Shown: positions 37,701-45,013 of the stretch, one piece after another
How positions within the stretch are numbered: position 1 is the stretch's first letter
Layout of the letters: every line of letters begins with the position of its first letter
NCBI GenBank assembly: GCA_944327085.1
Contig: CALVGG010000005.1
Coordinates: 62,001-126,000, forward strand
Length of the DNA stretch: 64,000 bases
Reading direction: 5' to 3'
From: an uncultured Elusimicrobiales bacterium
Lineage (GTDB): Bacteria; Elusimicrobiota; Elusimicrobia; Elusimicrobiales; Elusimicrobiaceae
Translations under genes and position numbers: made by a program
The notes under the pieces: generated by a model
What the model was told of the DNA's origin: nothing
The model's input: the letters and a program-made list of their open reading frames with translations, nothing else
Database searches by the model: none

Positions 37701-38132
37701 ATACGCACCGCCTGTACCCGCAGCCGCCGCTTCCCCCATTTTATTCATAAGCGCCAACCCCGTTTTAATAGAAAACGCCCCTGCCTGACGCGCCGTATTT
37801 ATCACCGCCGCTTCGGCCCCGCGCCGAAAACTTTCCGGCAATACACGCCGCCAAGGGGTAAGCGCATTTTCTGTGGCACCGGAAAGCACGTTAAAAGAGC
37901 GTTTTTTAAGTTCGCCGGAAACCACTTCTTCCGTCGGCGCGCCCAAGTCTACCATGGCAAAATAATTTTTTTTGGGTTTACCTAAAATCTGTGTATCCGT
38001 AGCATAAAGGATTTCGTCCGCGCGCTTTAAATCTGTATATACCGGTATTTGGTACGAGTCTATCCACACGCTTCTTTTATGCGCGGGTGGTTGTATAGCA
38101 TTCATTGGTGTATTTTGCCGTTCTTCTTTCAT
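28779..38132 (-). CDS. 3117-residue polyvalent internal virion (ejection) protein
   Basis: It occupies the T7 gene 16 position, so it is probably ejected with the DNA. Regions in order: helical N-terminus with hydrophobic stretches (about 200-400); two copies of a toxin-like module (about 524-645 and 724-849, both ending in GVDAWMKKE or GIDAWMKKE); three tandem domains like the phage MuF C-terminal domain (about 924-1537); a zincin-like HELAH motif (about 1580); a long helical region (about 1700-2270); a domain like the phage Barnase/EndoU/colicin/RelE nuclease families (about 2314-2410, GLQHIAQKHG); and a conserved C-terminal part typical of large polyvalent proteins. Toxin and protease roles are inferred from domain resemblance. 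Internal DNA repeats show recent duplication. Confidence 0.85.
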   Translation of the reverse strand: MKEERQNTPMNAIQPPAHKRSVWIDSYQIPVYTDLKRADEILYATDTQILGKPKKNYFAMVDLGAPTEEVVSGELKKRSFNVLSGATENALTPWRRVLPESFRRGAEAAVINTARQAGAFSIKTGLALMNKMGEAAAAGTGGAYIPTEADRQRAQEEYQRSQKWADDFNNKVKAVVGLFTKRAGLEKTQKDGFLYDLGSGAGSVLTSIAALAITRNPAIMSAIFGAAEGQGTYEQAIEAGVEPVKAYKLGLSNAAWIAATEFVGDKLFLKLLNVNGVLDKFTSKALKSIKKKPLSVQGGTAAAIGAARGGMIEGVQEATQSIGSNVINDVGGVEDTSWREKAKQALYEGFIAFILGGVPGGAAAGGNFFVYRQNIAKNLMAAGVKEEEAHKVATELANTAISEDFTKEALGSVSGEINSPLTAEDRDAGTFKATLTQAQQRKVEHNAWDAREQLKKEAQEAGMSEEEAEQTAEIAHANQLAFYRLTGIAPEEMRYMKLNILGTNQNPTAAYVYNQAAAMYKSPHNDFAKFYEAAQQNKGGKQSYYTHTTQSGVKLQIPSDTVLHDKKHPEMTATQWKKGLADIDNIAAITITTPRFGPGVGVLAKVNGTSGIYGLEITVFPNGNIRLNTFFKSTNTGVDAWMKKENARTSAPLRRGQAPETGDVISGRSLIEKAAGTPAPHFIGVGQALQRKDVISGQPSTISIAEIVDKIKTGDTFYQSAAMYRSREKELDAFYDTALKSASDDRSYYSFQAGEEEIRLPSDIIKHTYNKHKNTVQDWENILSGLKDGIIGVGVSVKPRFDGVPVLLKIKAGNTFYGVSVEIQPGYTLLTTGFKGTEKGIDAWMKKEQGSQAQKPFIFNSLLPSSKNDGGELLGSPANISIADIVAKIKTGDTFNQAAAMYIDNWAKNEPLQRPSHKKPVLVGSGIDNSIAGLQEFVKSQEMFAPDAQTAQRFKAQVRKALSDQSVAAGTSFDMGNLPAIYVKLGLPYGSLKTNKTTLLKATGKAGRNLHKVPQEVLENLPALVADPKAVFKSSPNSTNPNGYVAVLDATNDEGKQIIAAISPNKKGAEGFSFIPSVYDKGNFENFVRRTAEEGGVLYIKEKDSDIWGPLQSRPLHNQSPINSIRTKEDFVNTLPDTNTLWQEGKNLFAPDETVARKFKADVKAVLSDKHTPNNTKVDMGVIPPLYEKLGLPKQELKTNKLALRKALGLLTQEELKADKNLHNHNVPQEVVENLPKLLADPVAVFRSNTKPGAYVAVLNEKAGKDQIVAILRPSPKENGFTFIPTVYEHGKFDKFVESTVRKNNVVYIDKNRMSLPEPLIQAGTIGKNILTNSIRTKEDFVNTLPDTNTLWQEGENLFAPSQTSLNTYKEDLKKAQAGTLKTGQLIRIGRIGLYERLGFAEKPFGLSVNVLKKITEGKHNVKIQDIENLPQLIADPVAVFKSRTDQNSLVAVVSAKDNSNRQVITILRDTQGKINVIPSMYGKDNFNSFVASNIKEGNLIYIDEEKALKTIRPQELQLLKEDSLKGSIYNIRRKEEFVKEKLLTYNKNYQAKQEYYQSRPAPRGSVTIDEEANRAIIKIFQKGDASTIVHELAHVQLAMLARARGVSADEEFAQLTADLDAWLGAPEENGRYSTPQQEKFAQGFEGYLAAGKAPNKQLESVFEKFAQWLAEIYQAAKEYLKITPEVKSIFDRLLAPQAQIQKSKIGSKLDAAKKLVEQMKRGQGMDFEGLSIQDIKELLKTLSVRKPAAPKQDLLKDLRKHGAEYANAGKIDKEAYKNAKIYDKKGGVDDRPDVWLQKHGYMEFEESTEETLAAAYDLIQRALEGEKVYRIEDQVVAQARAAFEENMATILQIFPDIKTAQETLKSIAQLEKMGYRAVEAKDLELLRRTLSNLETMAGQVEAENTKLSADAVEKKRLKFEQDALRIKKRVMAELDKRQLAHKEDMKKLLKHAKTPQEIHDVLTGILEQMEAAWAQTDEGKRDLRKLAVPDTNWDKVRVELLKRFNDIAAAAQEEVRQAQQTLFKLPLMGILSEEQAAAKEKAEKVLKESNLDGKYVMAMQAVLRGIPHITYADVAKYSAVLARSNKRYRLLTEKNINEFINHARKIQERNYKKYMRGKLSALFNRKAYEKLGSVRRAKYTPYMLKFLEDASKIWGGSQQEALQQYEAAVESIDPDNPPSVFQALINRVLWIKADPGGEVTMQDLHAFYEDALAAVRGDAAQKRLDGERRAVQEANIRLAACLSLKERKLPKGIVTYLLHGGVDLQTFIDIAFGQYETDMYESDPLPSRAEQSLAALKKIAAGSEEETVPGLRPDFVQYGGTPDVTFIWGDNNKGLQHIAQKHGADILPQVIDTVVAGRVERFTASKKTLVLQKGNIEAVLSLDEHGKQKTWLLTGWDATSPKGNKKRTDANGQVSTGSAATQTLPTFSRQDLGAVLNNSIAQKEPVNKGLKKHKINFREELAPETNQIKEAVFNAQINKDILRAVGTAYQLKTSQQILDKIAEMQKDTMQLTNYAYVKDQANGEVIATLFKNGKPVTYNAPRVQTINRLEALTFWIWNQNHNFVDTANGTEDFGLSGRLHYAYGQDQLKNLFDWLTPQDLQAAKNLQELVEKHYEQESQVHQRIYGFKLPKVEFYFPSVTERVTDSIDLKQEFVQNSKSPSFIKKRVQSQRVIQRIVNPIDLVLKHLRRAGEFIFEAENYAANKRIFKDRDVESAFLEKFGQQDGKKLYSKFMALLDQQAPQKAQVKDEFYSVMNKLFNGWVKAVMGLKPITGIKQFASSVSFAENMPWGLWAKWFAEALANPRKTADFMLKASPYIQARYEMGGMNEYTARAMASDEVAPIKSRWNTFTNFMLINTRLGDKASLIFGGYPYMKYLLEVEGLSQQEAARVFEKQATRTLQSSLRVHLSQGQANADSFGTRMFLVFKNQQLQYVRKVVDAYVQFKNGEISQSKFAKTAFIYLILNPMVYTALTQGWFAADDDDREEDLKNLLTSPVSQFFGAYPFGEGVAGFFVDNAASLVSEGKLTAPRQMGLPMFDDITRDVAKGVKTVNADEVDTMEFINVFLAVAKYTGLPTQSVMNMGGGLVDIVTGKPVRGSLRAVGYTQNRAGKITGDKE
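34054..34767. repeat. 84-bp near-perfect direct repeat inside the polyvalent gene
   Basis: 34054-34137 and 34684-34767 differ at one base and lie exactly 630 bp (210 codons) apart. The encoded peptide joins two MuF-C-like domains (NSIRTKEDFVNTLPDTNTLW). The flanking domains are much more divergent than the repeat. Confidence 0.9.
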
Positions 38133-38151
38133 AAAATTTATCTCTCCCTAT

Positions 38152-39864
38152 TTACCGTTCATCTTCAAAAAAAATGTCTATCACTTCATTCCCATCTTTT
38201 TTAATGCGCGCGCGCTGGCCGTTCCAGCTGCCTGCTTTATAGCGTTCCACCGCGGTGGAAAGTTCTTTATAATACGCTTCCTTGGGGGCCGTGGGCTCCT
38301 GGGAAAGTTCCATAATACGCCCGTTATAAATGGCCGCGTCCACCACTCCTACCGGCACCCCGTATTTAGCCGCCACAAACTCTTTTCTAACCTCGTCAAA
38401 AATCGGTTCCAAAATTTTTTTATTGTCCCGATATGAATCCGCCAAATTGATATTTCGTTCGGCGGTTTTGCGCATCATATTTTCATACATACCGGCTATG
38501 TCTTCCACCGGAAAATCCATATTCCCTGGGGATTGGGAAAGTTTTTGTAATTTTTTCTGCACCCACTCGTCCCCGCTAGTAGAAAACCAATCGGAATCCG
38601 GCCTTTTTATAATTCGCGTTCCCAAAGCCCGGCGCAAGTTATTTAAGTTTTCTTGCGCTTTTTGGGTGTCTTGCGCCGTAAATGCACCCGATAAAATACG
38701 TGCCCGCAAATCAGCAGCAGCAGCCGCCAACGCCGCCGGGGAATCCAAATCTTTGTTATTTACTTTGTAATCGTCTAATTCATCTCCTATATCAAAAGCG
38801 TCATAGGCGGTTTTACTGGCAGCATAGTTGGCTATTTTCTGTTGGCCCATGCGGCCGGAAGGGTCGTCCAGCAAATCCTCCACAAAGTTTAAGTAAGAGG
38901 AAAACTCCTTGGCGGTTAAATCAATGCCGGCCGCGTTTAATTCTTCCAGCGCGGAAAACATATTTTTGCTTTTCACCTGGAAATCCTGCTGCAAAGCCAG
39001 CGGGTTTTTTTCATAATCGCGCACGGCGGCGTTGTATAAATCTTTTAAGGCAGCCTGGTGGTTTTGGCTTTTTAATTTGTCGGTTTCTTTTTTAGCAGCT
39101 TCTTCCTGCGCTTCTTGCCAGCGCAAGGCGCGGTTTTTCCAGCTCAGCTTTTCTTCCACCGTCAAATTGGTGTATTGGTTCTTATCGTCCATGGGGGACA
39201 CTATTTTCCCGTTTTTATCCTTATAGGCAATTTGGGCCGGGTCCGCGTCAAAAAGCCAATGCAGGCGGGAAACAGTCTTGTCTTTATCGTACTGGCCGGC
39301 AAGTTCCTGTTTTTGAAGCGGGGTAAATCCGCTGAGTTCCAGGTAGCTTTCAAAATCACGGTCCAATTCGTGCTGCACCTCGGGGGCGGCGTAAGCGTAA
39401 TCATACGCTTTTTGCCGCACGGTATCCTGCGCGGTTTGAAAATTGATGCGCGAAAGCAGGTTGATTTTTTTGGCGTCCGTATCATTTTTTAAGGCGTCAT
39501 AATAATTGGCGCCAAAATCCCGCTCCCAACGTTTAAACAGGCGTTCACCCAAATACTCTTTGCCGGTCGCTTTCATTTGCTCCAGCGCGGAGGATACTTC
39601 CGCGTCAAACTGGGTAGGGTCTTGGCTTTGGTCCAAGCGGTTTTGAAGGGCTTTGTATTGGTTGTCCAGCTGCTCCTCAAAATTCTGCATTTTCAGCTGT
39701 TCGCTGCGGGCTTCCTGGCGTTGCAGCTCCTGGCTGATGGAATTTATGGTGCCCGCTAAATTTTGCAGGTTTTGGCCCGCTTGGCCGGGCTGGTAGTTCA
39801 AGTTCTGTTTGGCTCCACGTGGGGCCGCACTGCTCATAATAGGGTTAATTTTCGGTTTATCCAT
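38152..39864 (-). CDS. Internal virion protein, gp15-like position
   Basis: A 570-residue, mostly helical protein rich in Gln, Lys and Glu with no signal peptide or enzyme motif. Its place between the gp14-like and the 3117-residue ejection protein genes matches T7 gene 15, whose product forms part of the DNA-ejection tube. Segments such as WERDFGANYYDALKND and FESYLELSGFTPLQKQ resemble those seen in such proteins. It starts 12 bases after the gp14-like stop. Confidence 0.7.
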   Translation of the reverse strand: MDKPKINPIMSSAAPRGAKQNLNYQPGQAGQNLQNLAGTINSISQELQRQEARSEQLKMQNFEEQLDNQYKALQNRLDQSQDPTQFDAEVSSALEQMKATGKEYLGERLFKRWERDFGANYYDALKNDTDAKKINLLSRINFQTAQDTVRQKAYDYAYAAPEVQHELDRDFESYLELSGFTPLQKQELAGQYDKDKTVSRLHWLFDADPAQIAYKDKNGKIVSPMDDKNQYTNLTVEEKLSWKNRALRWQEAQEEAAKKETDKLKSQNHQAALKDLYNAAVRDYEKNPLALQQDFQVKSKNMFSALEELNAAGIDLTAKEFSSYLNFVEDLLDDPSGRMGQQKIANYAASKTAYDAFDIGDELDDYKVNNKDLDSPAALAAAAADLRARILSGAFTAQDTQKAQENLNNLRRALGTRIIKRPDSDWFSTSGDEWVQKKLQKLSQSPGNMDFPVEDIAGMYENMMRKTAERNINLADSYRDNKKILEPIFDEVRKEFVAAKYGVPVGVVDAAIYNGRIMELSQEPTAPKEAYYKELSTAVERYKAGSWNGQRARIKKDGNEVIDIFFEDER

Positions 39865-39875
39865 AACTTGCCGCC

Positions 39876-40454
39876 TTAAAGAGAAAGTTTTGCTTTCAAA
39901 CTTTTATTGCCCGCACCATAAGAGGTGGCAGAAAAAGTATTATTGTAAGCCTGATTAAAGGCTTCTTTGTTATTGGCCGTAGGGCGTTTTCCGCCTCCCC
40001 AGCCGTAATACTGCGCGGCCGAACCCAGCGTTTGCGCGGCGCCGCCGGCCAGGCTCATGTGTAAATTGAGGCCGCGGCTGTTAGCGGTTTGCTGGGCCAA
40101 ATACCGGTTGTAATTGGCCGAATTTTTATACTGTGCCCATTGGGTTTGGTTTTGGTAGGTAAGGTCTGCCACGTTTTGCAGGGCGTTTTTATGGCTTTGT
40201 GTGGCCAGGCGGTCATAAGTAGGGCCATAAAGTCCGTTTTCCGCCATAGACGCGGTTAAGGAAGCCATACTGGCGCGCACGTTTTTTAAAGCGCTGTCCT
40301 GCGTTATAGCGCCTTCCTGCGCGGTTAAACGGGCGTTGGCCTCGTCCTGCGCGGCATATTGCTTATAGAGGCGTTCCTGTTCCAAATTTTGTACATATCC
40401 ACCCAAAGCACCGGTGGTGTTTCCTACCGCTTGCACAATCCAGCTCATAAGCAC
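39876..40454 (-). CDS. Internal virion core protein, T7 gp14-like
   Basis: A 192-residue protein. The start (MSWIVQAVGNTTGALGGYV) followed by an alanine- and glutamine-rich helical body is characteristic of T7 gp14-type core proteins, which are ejected and form a pore in the outer membrane. GLNLHMSLAGGAAQTLGSAA may be the membrane-active part. The start overlaps the preceding gene by 10 bp. Confidence 0.75.
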   Translation of the reverse strand: MLMSWIVQAVGNTTGALGGYVQNLEQERLYKQYAAQDEANARLTAQEGAITQDSALKNVRASMASLTASMAENGLYGPTYDRLATQSHKNALQNVADLTYQNQTQWAQYKNSANYNRYLAQQTANSRGLNLHMSLAGGAAQTLGSAAQYYGWGGGKRPTANNKEAFNQAYNNTFSATSYGAGNKSLKAKLSL

Positions 40455-40867
40455 CTCGCGTATATATCGTAATCTTGGCCGTTTAAGAATTTTTTAAGCG
40501 TGCCCTCCCGCTCAAAGCCAAGCAGTTTGGCCAAGCGGTGAGCGGGTTTAAAATCCGTTTTTACGGTCATTTCCACCCGTTCTGTCTTATAAATTTCATA
40601 ACAGCGCCGCATGATGCGCACTATGGGCAACATATCACGCCCACAATTTTGCGAAAGCAAACTAACGGCCATACGGCGTTTGGGGCTCAAACATACAAAA
40701 CCGATAACGGCCATTACTTCTTCCCCGTCAAAGAGGGAAAAAAGCACACTGTTCTGCAAACCGCCCAGCAAATCTTCCTGGCGTTGCTCGGCTTGCACTT
40801 GGAGTTTTTCCAAATGGCAAGGCGAAAAACTTTCAATTCGGTTAATCACTGGCCACCTCCACGTCAA
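40445..40867 (-). CDS. GNAT-fold phage protein, gp13 position
   Basis: A 140-residue protein with an acetyltransferase-like pattern: LFDGEEVMAVIGFVCLS, a helix ILPIVRIMRR region, and KPAHRLAKLLGFEREGTLKKFLNGQDYDIY, where the last lines match the GNAT motif for growing from peers (GFEREG). Phages related to T7 carry a small gp13-like gene at this spot, often of this fold. Whether it acetylates anything or is structural is unknown. It overlaps both neighbours. Confidence 0.65.
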   Translation of the reverse strand: MTWRWPVINRIESFSPCHLEKLQVQAEQRQEDLLGGLQNSVLFSLFDGEEVMAVIGFVCLSPKRRMAVSLLSQNCGRDMLPIVRIMRRCYEIYKTERVEMTVKTDFKPAHRLAKLLGFEREGTLKKFLNGQDYDIYARCL

Positions 40868-43481
40868 TAAATAAGGCCAACAAATGCCAGGGCAAAGGCT
40901 CCTGCATTTTTAACACCACGCGCGGGGCGGTGGTATTGGGTGTTTGCTTGGTGGTAACAAATACAGCGGTATTGTTGCCCGGCCAGGCTATTTTTATATC
41001 GCCCGATTTTAACAGGGTGCGTTCGGTTTTGTCCTGTCCATTTCTGAGCCGCGCGGTGTAAATATGTTTGTTTTCGGCCTGGTATAAAAACTGAGCACTG
41101 TTAAGCACCCGGGCTATAATTTGGTTTATGCGGTAACTTTTGGCCTGCCCGCTACTGTTGGCATCTAAATTTAAAGGCATTGGTTCAAACACGGTGAGGT
41201 ATGGCAGCCCCACGGTAATTACGCTGGCGGGTTTATCCAGCGTAATTTGGCCATTTAATACCTGTTTGTTTTTAAAAGGTACCCCGTCCGCCAGGCCCTC
41301 CACCTGGGCCCCTTCCAAATGCTCTAAGCCTTCTATCAGCACGGTAGGGCTTTTTACTTTAAACTGTTTGGCACAGTCCAGGCACCAAGCGTACGTTAAG
41401 TTATAAAGGCTGGTTTCGTCCTCGTTATATTCGGCGGGTACGTCCAGCGGCAAAGGCGGGCGCAAATATTCCACGTTATAAACGTCTTGCCCGTTTATAT
41501 GGCGTTTTACTACAAACCAAACATCGTCAATTTGGCCGTCCGGTGCGGGAATAACCGCCAGGCTTTCAAAAGTGCCTTGGGTAGTATGGCGGTGGAAGGC
41601 CCTTACATTTTGTGTCTTATTGTAAGTAAGGCCCAGCAGGCTGCCGTCGTTTAAAATCGTCCATATCAAACGGTCCGGTTCGTACTGCAAATCCCAGTCT
41701 TTTATGCCGCGCGCCAGGTAATTTTGGGCCAGCAAACTAAGTTCTTCCGGTTCGTAGCGGTCTGTGTCGGAGCGGTACGCCAAATCATACATGGCTTTTC
41801 CTTTGGCGCCCAAAAAAAGCAAACTGGAACCCAATAACACCGGGCGTTGGGCCGGGCTTCCAATTAAACAAATAATGTCGTAAGCTACGTTGGTTGGGCC
41901 AAACGCTTCGCTGGTGGTTTGTGGGCGCACTTCCAGCACGCTGCCCTGGGTGCCTATATACAAATAATCCTGTACGGCGGCCCAGCTAAGCGTGTTTAGT
42001 TCCGTCAAAAAATACAGGTTAAAAGCGTTGTCGTCCAATACTTCGCCAAAGGTTAAATCTTCAAAGTTTTCATAATCGCCGGTTTTTCCAAAAAGTGCAG
42101 CCGGGCCTTCTTGGGTATCCATAAGAAGTACCAGGCGGTCCTTGAAGTATCTTAATCCGCTGGCATATACCCCGCCTTGGCCCAATACGCCCAGCTCCCA
42201 TTTATAGGTGCCTTTGTCCAATTCTTTGGGGAAGTTCTCATGCACATACACCTTTACTTGGTTTTCACTCACAAACTGGGTAATTACCCCCCAGCCGTAA
42301 CCGGAGTGCAAATATTTCCAAGATATTTTCCCGTCGCTTTCGCTGCCTTCGCTGTGGGTAGGTTTTACACTGCCGCAAGTTCCCTCAGAGATAGCTTCAT
42401 AAAACTTACCGTCGCTTTTTAAAATATCCCCCGCCTTTACTTCTGTGCGGCCCTGGTACCAATACTCCACGCCTTCGTTCTGCATCGTTAAACGTATCAA
42501 GCGGCCTTCGTCCGCCAGGCTAAAGGCGGAAAAATTGCTCTCTGAGCCAAACGTCCAGGTGGTTTCTTGCCAGCCGTCGTCGCGGCCGTCCGTACGGTGG
42601 CGCCAACAGCGCAATTTTATGCTTTTCTCGCTGTAACGGCGTTCCAGGGTGGTATCGGCCAATTTAATGGCGCTGTATCCGGCACCCAGCACATCGGCAC
42701 GTATACCGCATTGTACGCTGTTAATGGCTTTTACAATGTACTCGTTATAGTTGTTTTGGTTGTGTTTATCCCCGCGCGAGTAGCGGCATAACAAAGTATC
42801 CTCAAAGTATATCTCTACGGCTACCCCGTCAATACTTCCGCCATAGCCAACATTTTCTGTGGCCAGCCAAGGCCCCCAGGAAGGGTGGTCTATTTCTATC
42901 ACCCCGCCGGCGCTGCTGGTTATCGTAACCGTTCCGCTGGTTCCGGCCACGCTCATCATTTTTTCGGTGTCTGCATTTAAACGGCACCAGGGGCCGCCTT
43001 TTAAATTAACCTGTTCAAAACGCCAGTCATAATCCCCATAGCGTGATAACTTTTGCAGCGGGGTGGTTTCATGGGCAAAATACAGCACGTCGCCAATTTG
43101 CAAATAAGAAACTTTCTTGCCTTTGGCCCCGGTCAGTTGGTCTATGGAATAAGGGGTTAAAATCTCATAAGGGGTTTGGTCCGCCAGGCAAAGTAAAGCA
43201 TGGTTTTTATAAACGCGCATGGCGTAGTCCGTAAACTCCAATATATAGGCCACGTTTTCGTTTAGTTTAAACGGGATTAGTACCGCCGGTAAATTATTGC
43301 GCGTTTGGGCCACATAGGCCGTACCGCCGCGCCGTTTCACGCCGCCAAAGGCCGTAAGCACGGCATTTTGCACCGTGCGGCAAGAGTACGGGTAAAGCTG
43401 CAAATCGGCCCGGCTTTCCATTTCCGGTGAAACAAGCCCGTTGTTAAATTGGTTCAAAGCCACACGCGTTTTAAAAGCCAT
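40842..43481 (-). CDS. Tail tubular protein B, T7 gp12-like nozzle
   Basis: An 879-residue virion protein. I chose the ATG at 43481 because GGGAGGG lies just upstream and the product then begins MAFKTRVALNQFNNGLVSPE, the usual start of this family. FGGVKRRGGTAYVAQTR and FKLNENVAYILEFTDYAMRVYK are conserved parts. It forms the tail nozzle, attached to tail tubular protein A. It overlaps gene A by 11 bp and the GNAT-fold gene by 26 bp. Confidence 0.88.
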   Translation of the reverse strand: MAFKTRVALNQFNNGLVSPEMESRADLQLYPYSCRTVQNAVLTAFGGVKRRGGTAYVAQTRNNLPAVLIPFKLNENVAYILEFTDYAMRVYKNHALLCLADQTPYEILTPYSIDQLTGAKGKKVSYLQIGDVLYFAHETTPLQKLSRYGDYDWRFEQVNLKGGPWCRLNADTEKMMSVAGTSGTVTITSSAGGVIEIDHPSWGPWLATENVGYGGSIDGVAVEIYFEDTLLCRYSRGDKHNQNNYNEYIVKAINSVQCGIRADVLGAGYSAIKLADTTLERRYSEKSIKLRCWRHRTDGRDDGWQETTWTFGSESNFSAFSLADEGRLIRLTMQNEGVEYWYQGRTEVKAGDILKSDGKFYEAISEGTCGSVKPTHSEGSESDGKISWKYLHSGYGWGVITQFVSENQVKVYVHENFPKELDKGTYKWELGVLGQGGVYASGLRYFKDRLVLLMDTQEGPAALFGKTGDYENFEDLTFGEVLDDNAFNLYFLTELNTLSWAAVQDYLYIGTQGSVLEVRPQTTSEAFGPTNVAYDIICLIGSPAQRPVLLGSSLLFLGAKGKAMYDLAYRSDTDRYEPEELSLLAQNYLARGIKDWDLQYEPDRLIWTILNDGSLLGLTYNKTQNVRAFHRHTTQGTFESLAVIPAPDGQIDDVWFVVKRHINGQDVYNVEYLRPPLPLDVPAEYNEDETSLYNLTYAWCLDCAKQFKVKSPTVLIEGLEHLEGAQVEGLADGVPFKNKQVLNGQITLDKPASVITVGLPYLTVFEPMPLNLDANSSGQAKSYRINQIIARVLNSAQFLYQAENKHIYTARLRNGQDKTERTLLKSGDIKIAWPGNNTAVFVTTKQTPNTTAPRVVLKMQEPLPWHLLALFIDVEVASD

Positions 43482-44049
43482 GGGCACCCTCCCATGGGGT
43501 TGGCTGCAAAGACAGAACCGGCATTTGGATAGCATTAGAGCGCTTGGCGTTTCTAATACCCAGCTGATACTCTTGCAAAAGGGTGTTTTTTCTTTGCGGG
43601 TCCTGTTTTAAAATTTCGCACAGCTCATAGGCCAGCCGTGTGGTAAATACTTCCACAAAATAGGGCGGCAGGCTTAATTTAGAAATATCACGCGTAATGT
43701 AGGTTAGTTTAAGCGGGGGCTCTAAATTGGTAAGAATTTTGTTGCCTTCCAGCACGTAAGCGTCCCGTGCTTGGGGCGGTAAATCTTCTAAACCTACCAG
43801 GCGCAAACAGTCGGCCGGAAGGCTATAAGCGTTGTTATAGCCAAAGGCAGGTTTATCTTGGTCTTTGGGAAGGGCCACGCGTTTTACGGCAAACACCCAG
43901 TGATAAATAGACAGTTCATAATCCAGCACGCTGCCGTACGCCAGCTTTACCGCGCGGGCGGTAGGGGTGTCTTCGTCCAAATTGGTAATAGGGGTTTGGC
44001 CCAGTTTTAACAGTGCCTTATTGGCCATTTCTAATTGGGTAACGCTCAT
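43471..44049 (-). CDS. Tail tubular protein A, T7 gp11-like
   Basis: A 192-residue adaptor that joins the portal to the nozzle in podoviruses. MANKALLKLGQTPITNLDEDTPTA and the following YELSIYHWVFAVKRV match the gp11 family start; YSLPADCLRLVGL and LPPYFVEVFTTRLAYELCEIL are further conserved parts. The portal it should bind is not encoded in this element. It follows two hairpins after the capsid gene. Confidence 0.88.
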   Translation of the reverse strand: MSVTQLEMANKALLKLGQTPITNLDEDTPTARAVKLAYGSVLDYELSIYHWVFAVKRVALPKDQDKPAFGYNNAYSLPADCLRLVGLEDLPPQARDAYVLEGNKILTNLEPPLKLTYITRDISKLSLPPYFVEVFTTRLAYELCEILKQDPQRKNTLLQEYQLGIRNAKRSNAIQMPVLSLQPTPWEGAHGF

Positions 44050-44070
44050 GTGCAGCCTCGGTTCTATTTT

Positions 44071-44118
44071 AGGGGAGGGGTGTTTTCCCCTCCCCTTTGC
44101 CGCCCAAACATCGGGCGG
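44071..44118 (-). other. Two tandem hairpins after capsid gene
   Basis: AGGGGAGGGG (44071-44080) pairs with CCCCTCCCCT (44087-44096), and CCGCCC (44100-44105) with GGGCGG (44113-44118). They fill the 77-bp gap between capsid and tail tube genes on the minus strand. There is no long T run, so they may act as a partial terminator, an RNase site or an mRNA stabiliser, as at the T7 gene 10-11 boundary. Confidence 0.6.
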
Positions 44119-44126
44119 GAGGAAGT

Positions 44127-45011
44127 TTAAGCCGCCGTAACTTCAATAGCGGCGCATTTGGCTTCTTCCAAACGCGTAGCGCCCAAAGAATATTCGGCGT
44201 AGATTTGCTTTGCGTGGGACAAATCACCCCGTTCGCTGAATTTAATGGTAATATCCAACCATTTGCCAAGGGCTAAACCGCTTTTGCAGTACACGGGGCA
44301 GATATATTTGCCCTCGCTATCTGCAAAATTGTAACGCACAAAATTAATCCCGGAGTACGGGGTTAATTTTTTACCAGCCAAAGGCTTGTTGTCGCTATAA
44401 TCCCCGGAAATATATACCCCCGCCTCTTTCAATTGGGCTTCCACGGCCGGAGGAACCAACATAAAAATTTCCTCCTGTTCCACGTCTACGTCTTTGGCCT
44501 GCAAACGCTGTTGGGCAAGGTTAATCTTTTTAATAATATCCCCGCCGCCTTCGTCTGCCGTAACCGTCATGGCCGTATCATAATTGGTCGTGGTTTCGGC
44601 TTTTTGGCCCGTTTTGGCCGCGGCCAAGTAGGCCTTGTAGATAATGTCGTCAATGTCGCGGTGGTAACAGCCCAGAATAGACTGCACTAATTGGTCTTCC
44701 GGGTCTACATCCATACGGATTTTATCCCAGGTGTCAATTAATACGGCCCCGCTTTTTAAAGTGGGCTCAAACCAGCGGACAAAGCGGTCAACATCTACCA
44801 CATTGGTTGCTTCGTACCGCCCGGTCCGTGCTTTGGTAGAGAACTTTCCCAAGAAGTTAGCCGCCACGGCCGTTTCACCCTTAATATCGGGCTGTACCAT
44901 AACGGTAGCTTCTAACTTACTTTGCGTCTGCTGAGCACAGAGGCGAACCGCCGTAGCGTATTTTAACGCTAAGTGGTGCATTTCAATTTGGTTGAAGGTA
45001 GAACCGTCCAT
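44127..45011 (-). CDS. Major capsid protein
   Basis: A 294-residue protein placed after scaffold and before tail tube genes, as T7 gene 10. The start (MDGSTFNQIEMHHLALKYATAVRLCAQQ), DVDRFVRWFEPTL, WDKIRMDVDPEDQLVQ and the C-terminal FSERGDLSHAKQIYAEYSLGATRLEE agree with the podovirus HK97-fold capsid family. A GGAG site lies before the start. Single full-length copy with no frameshift extension. Confidence 0.82.
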   Translation of the reverse strand: MDGSTFNQIEMHHLALKYATAVRLCAQQTQSKLEATVMVQPDIKGETAVAANFLGKFSTKARTGRYEATNVVDVDRFVRWFEPTLKSGAVLIDTWDKIRMDVDPEDQLVQSILGCYHRDIDDIIYKAYLAAAKTGQKAETTTNYDTAMTVTADEGGGDIIKKINLAQQRLQAKDVDVEQEEIFMLVPPAVEAQLKEAGVYISGDYSDNKPLAGKKLTPYSGINFVRYNFADSEGKYICPVYCKSGLALGKWLDITIKFSERGDLSHAKQIYAEYSLGATRLEEAKCAAIEVTAA

Positions 45012-45013
45012 TT

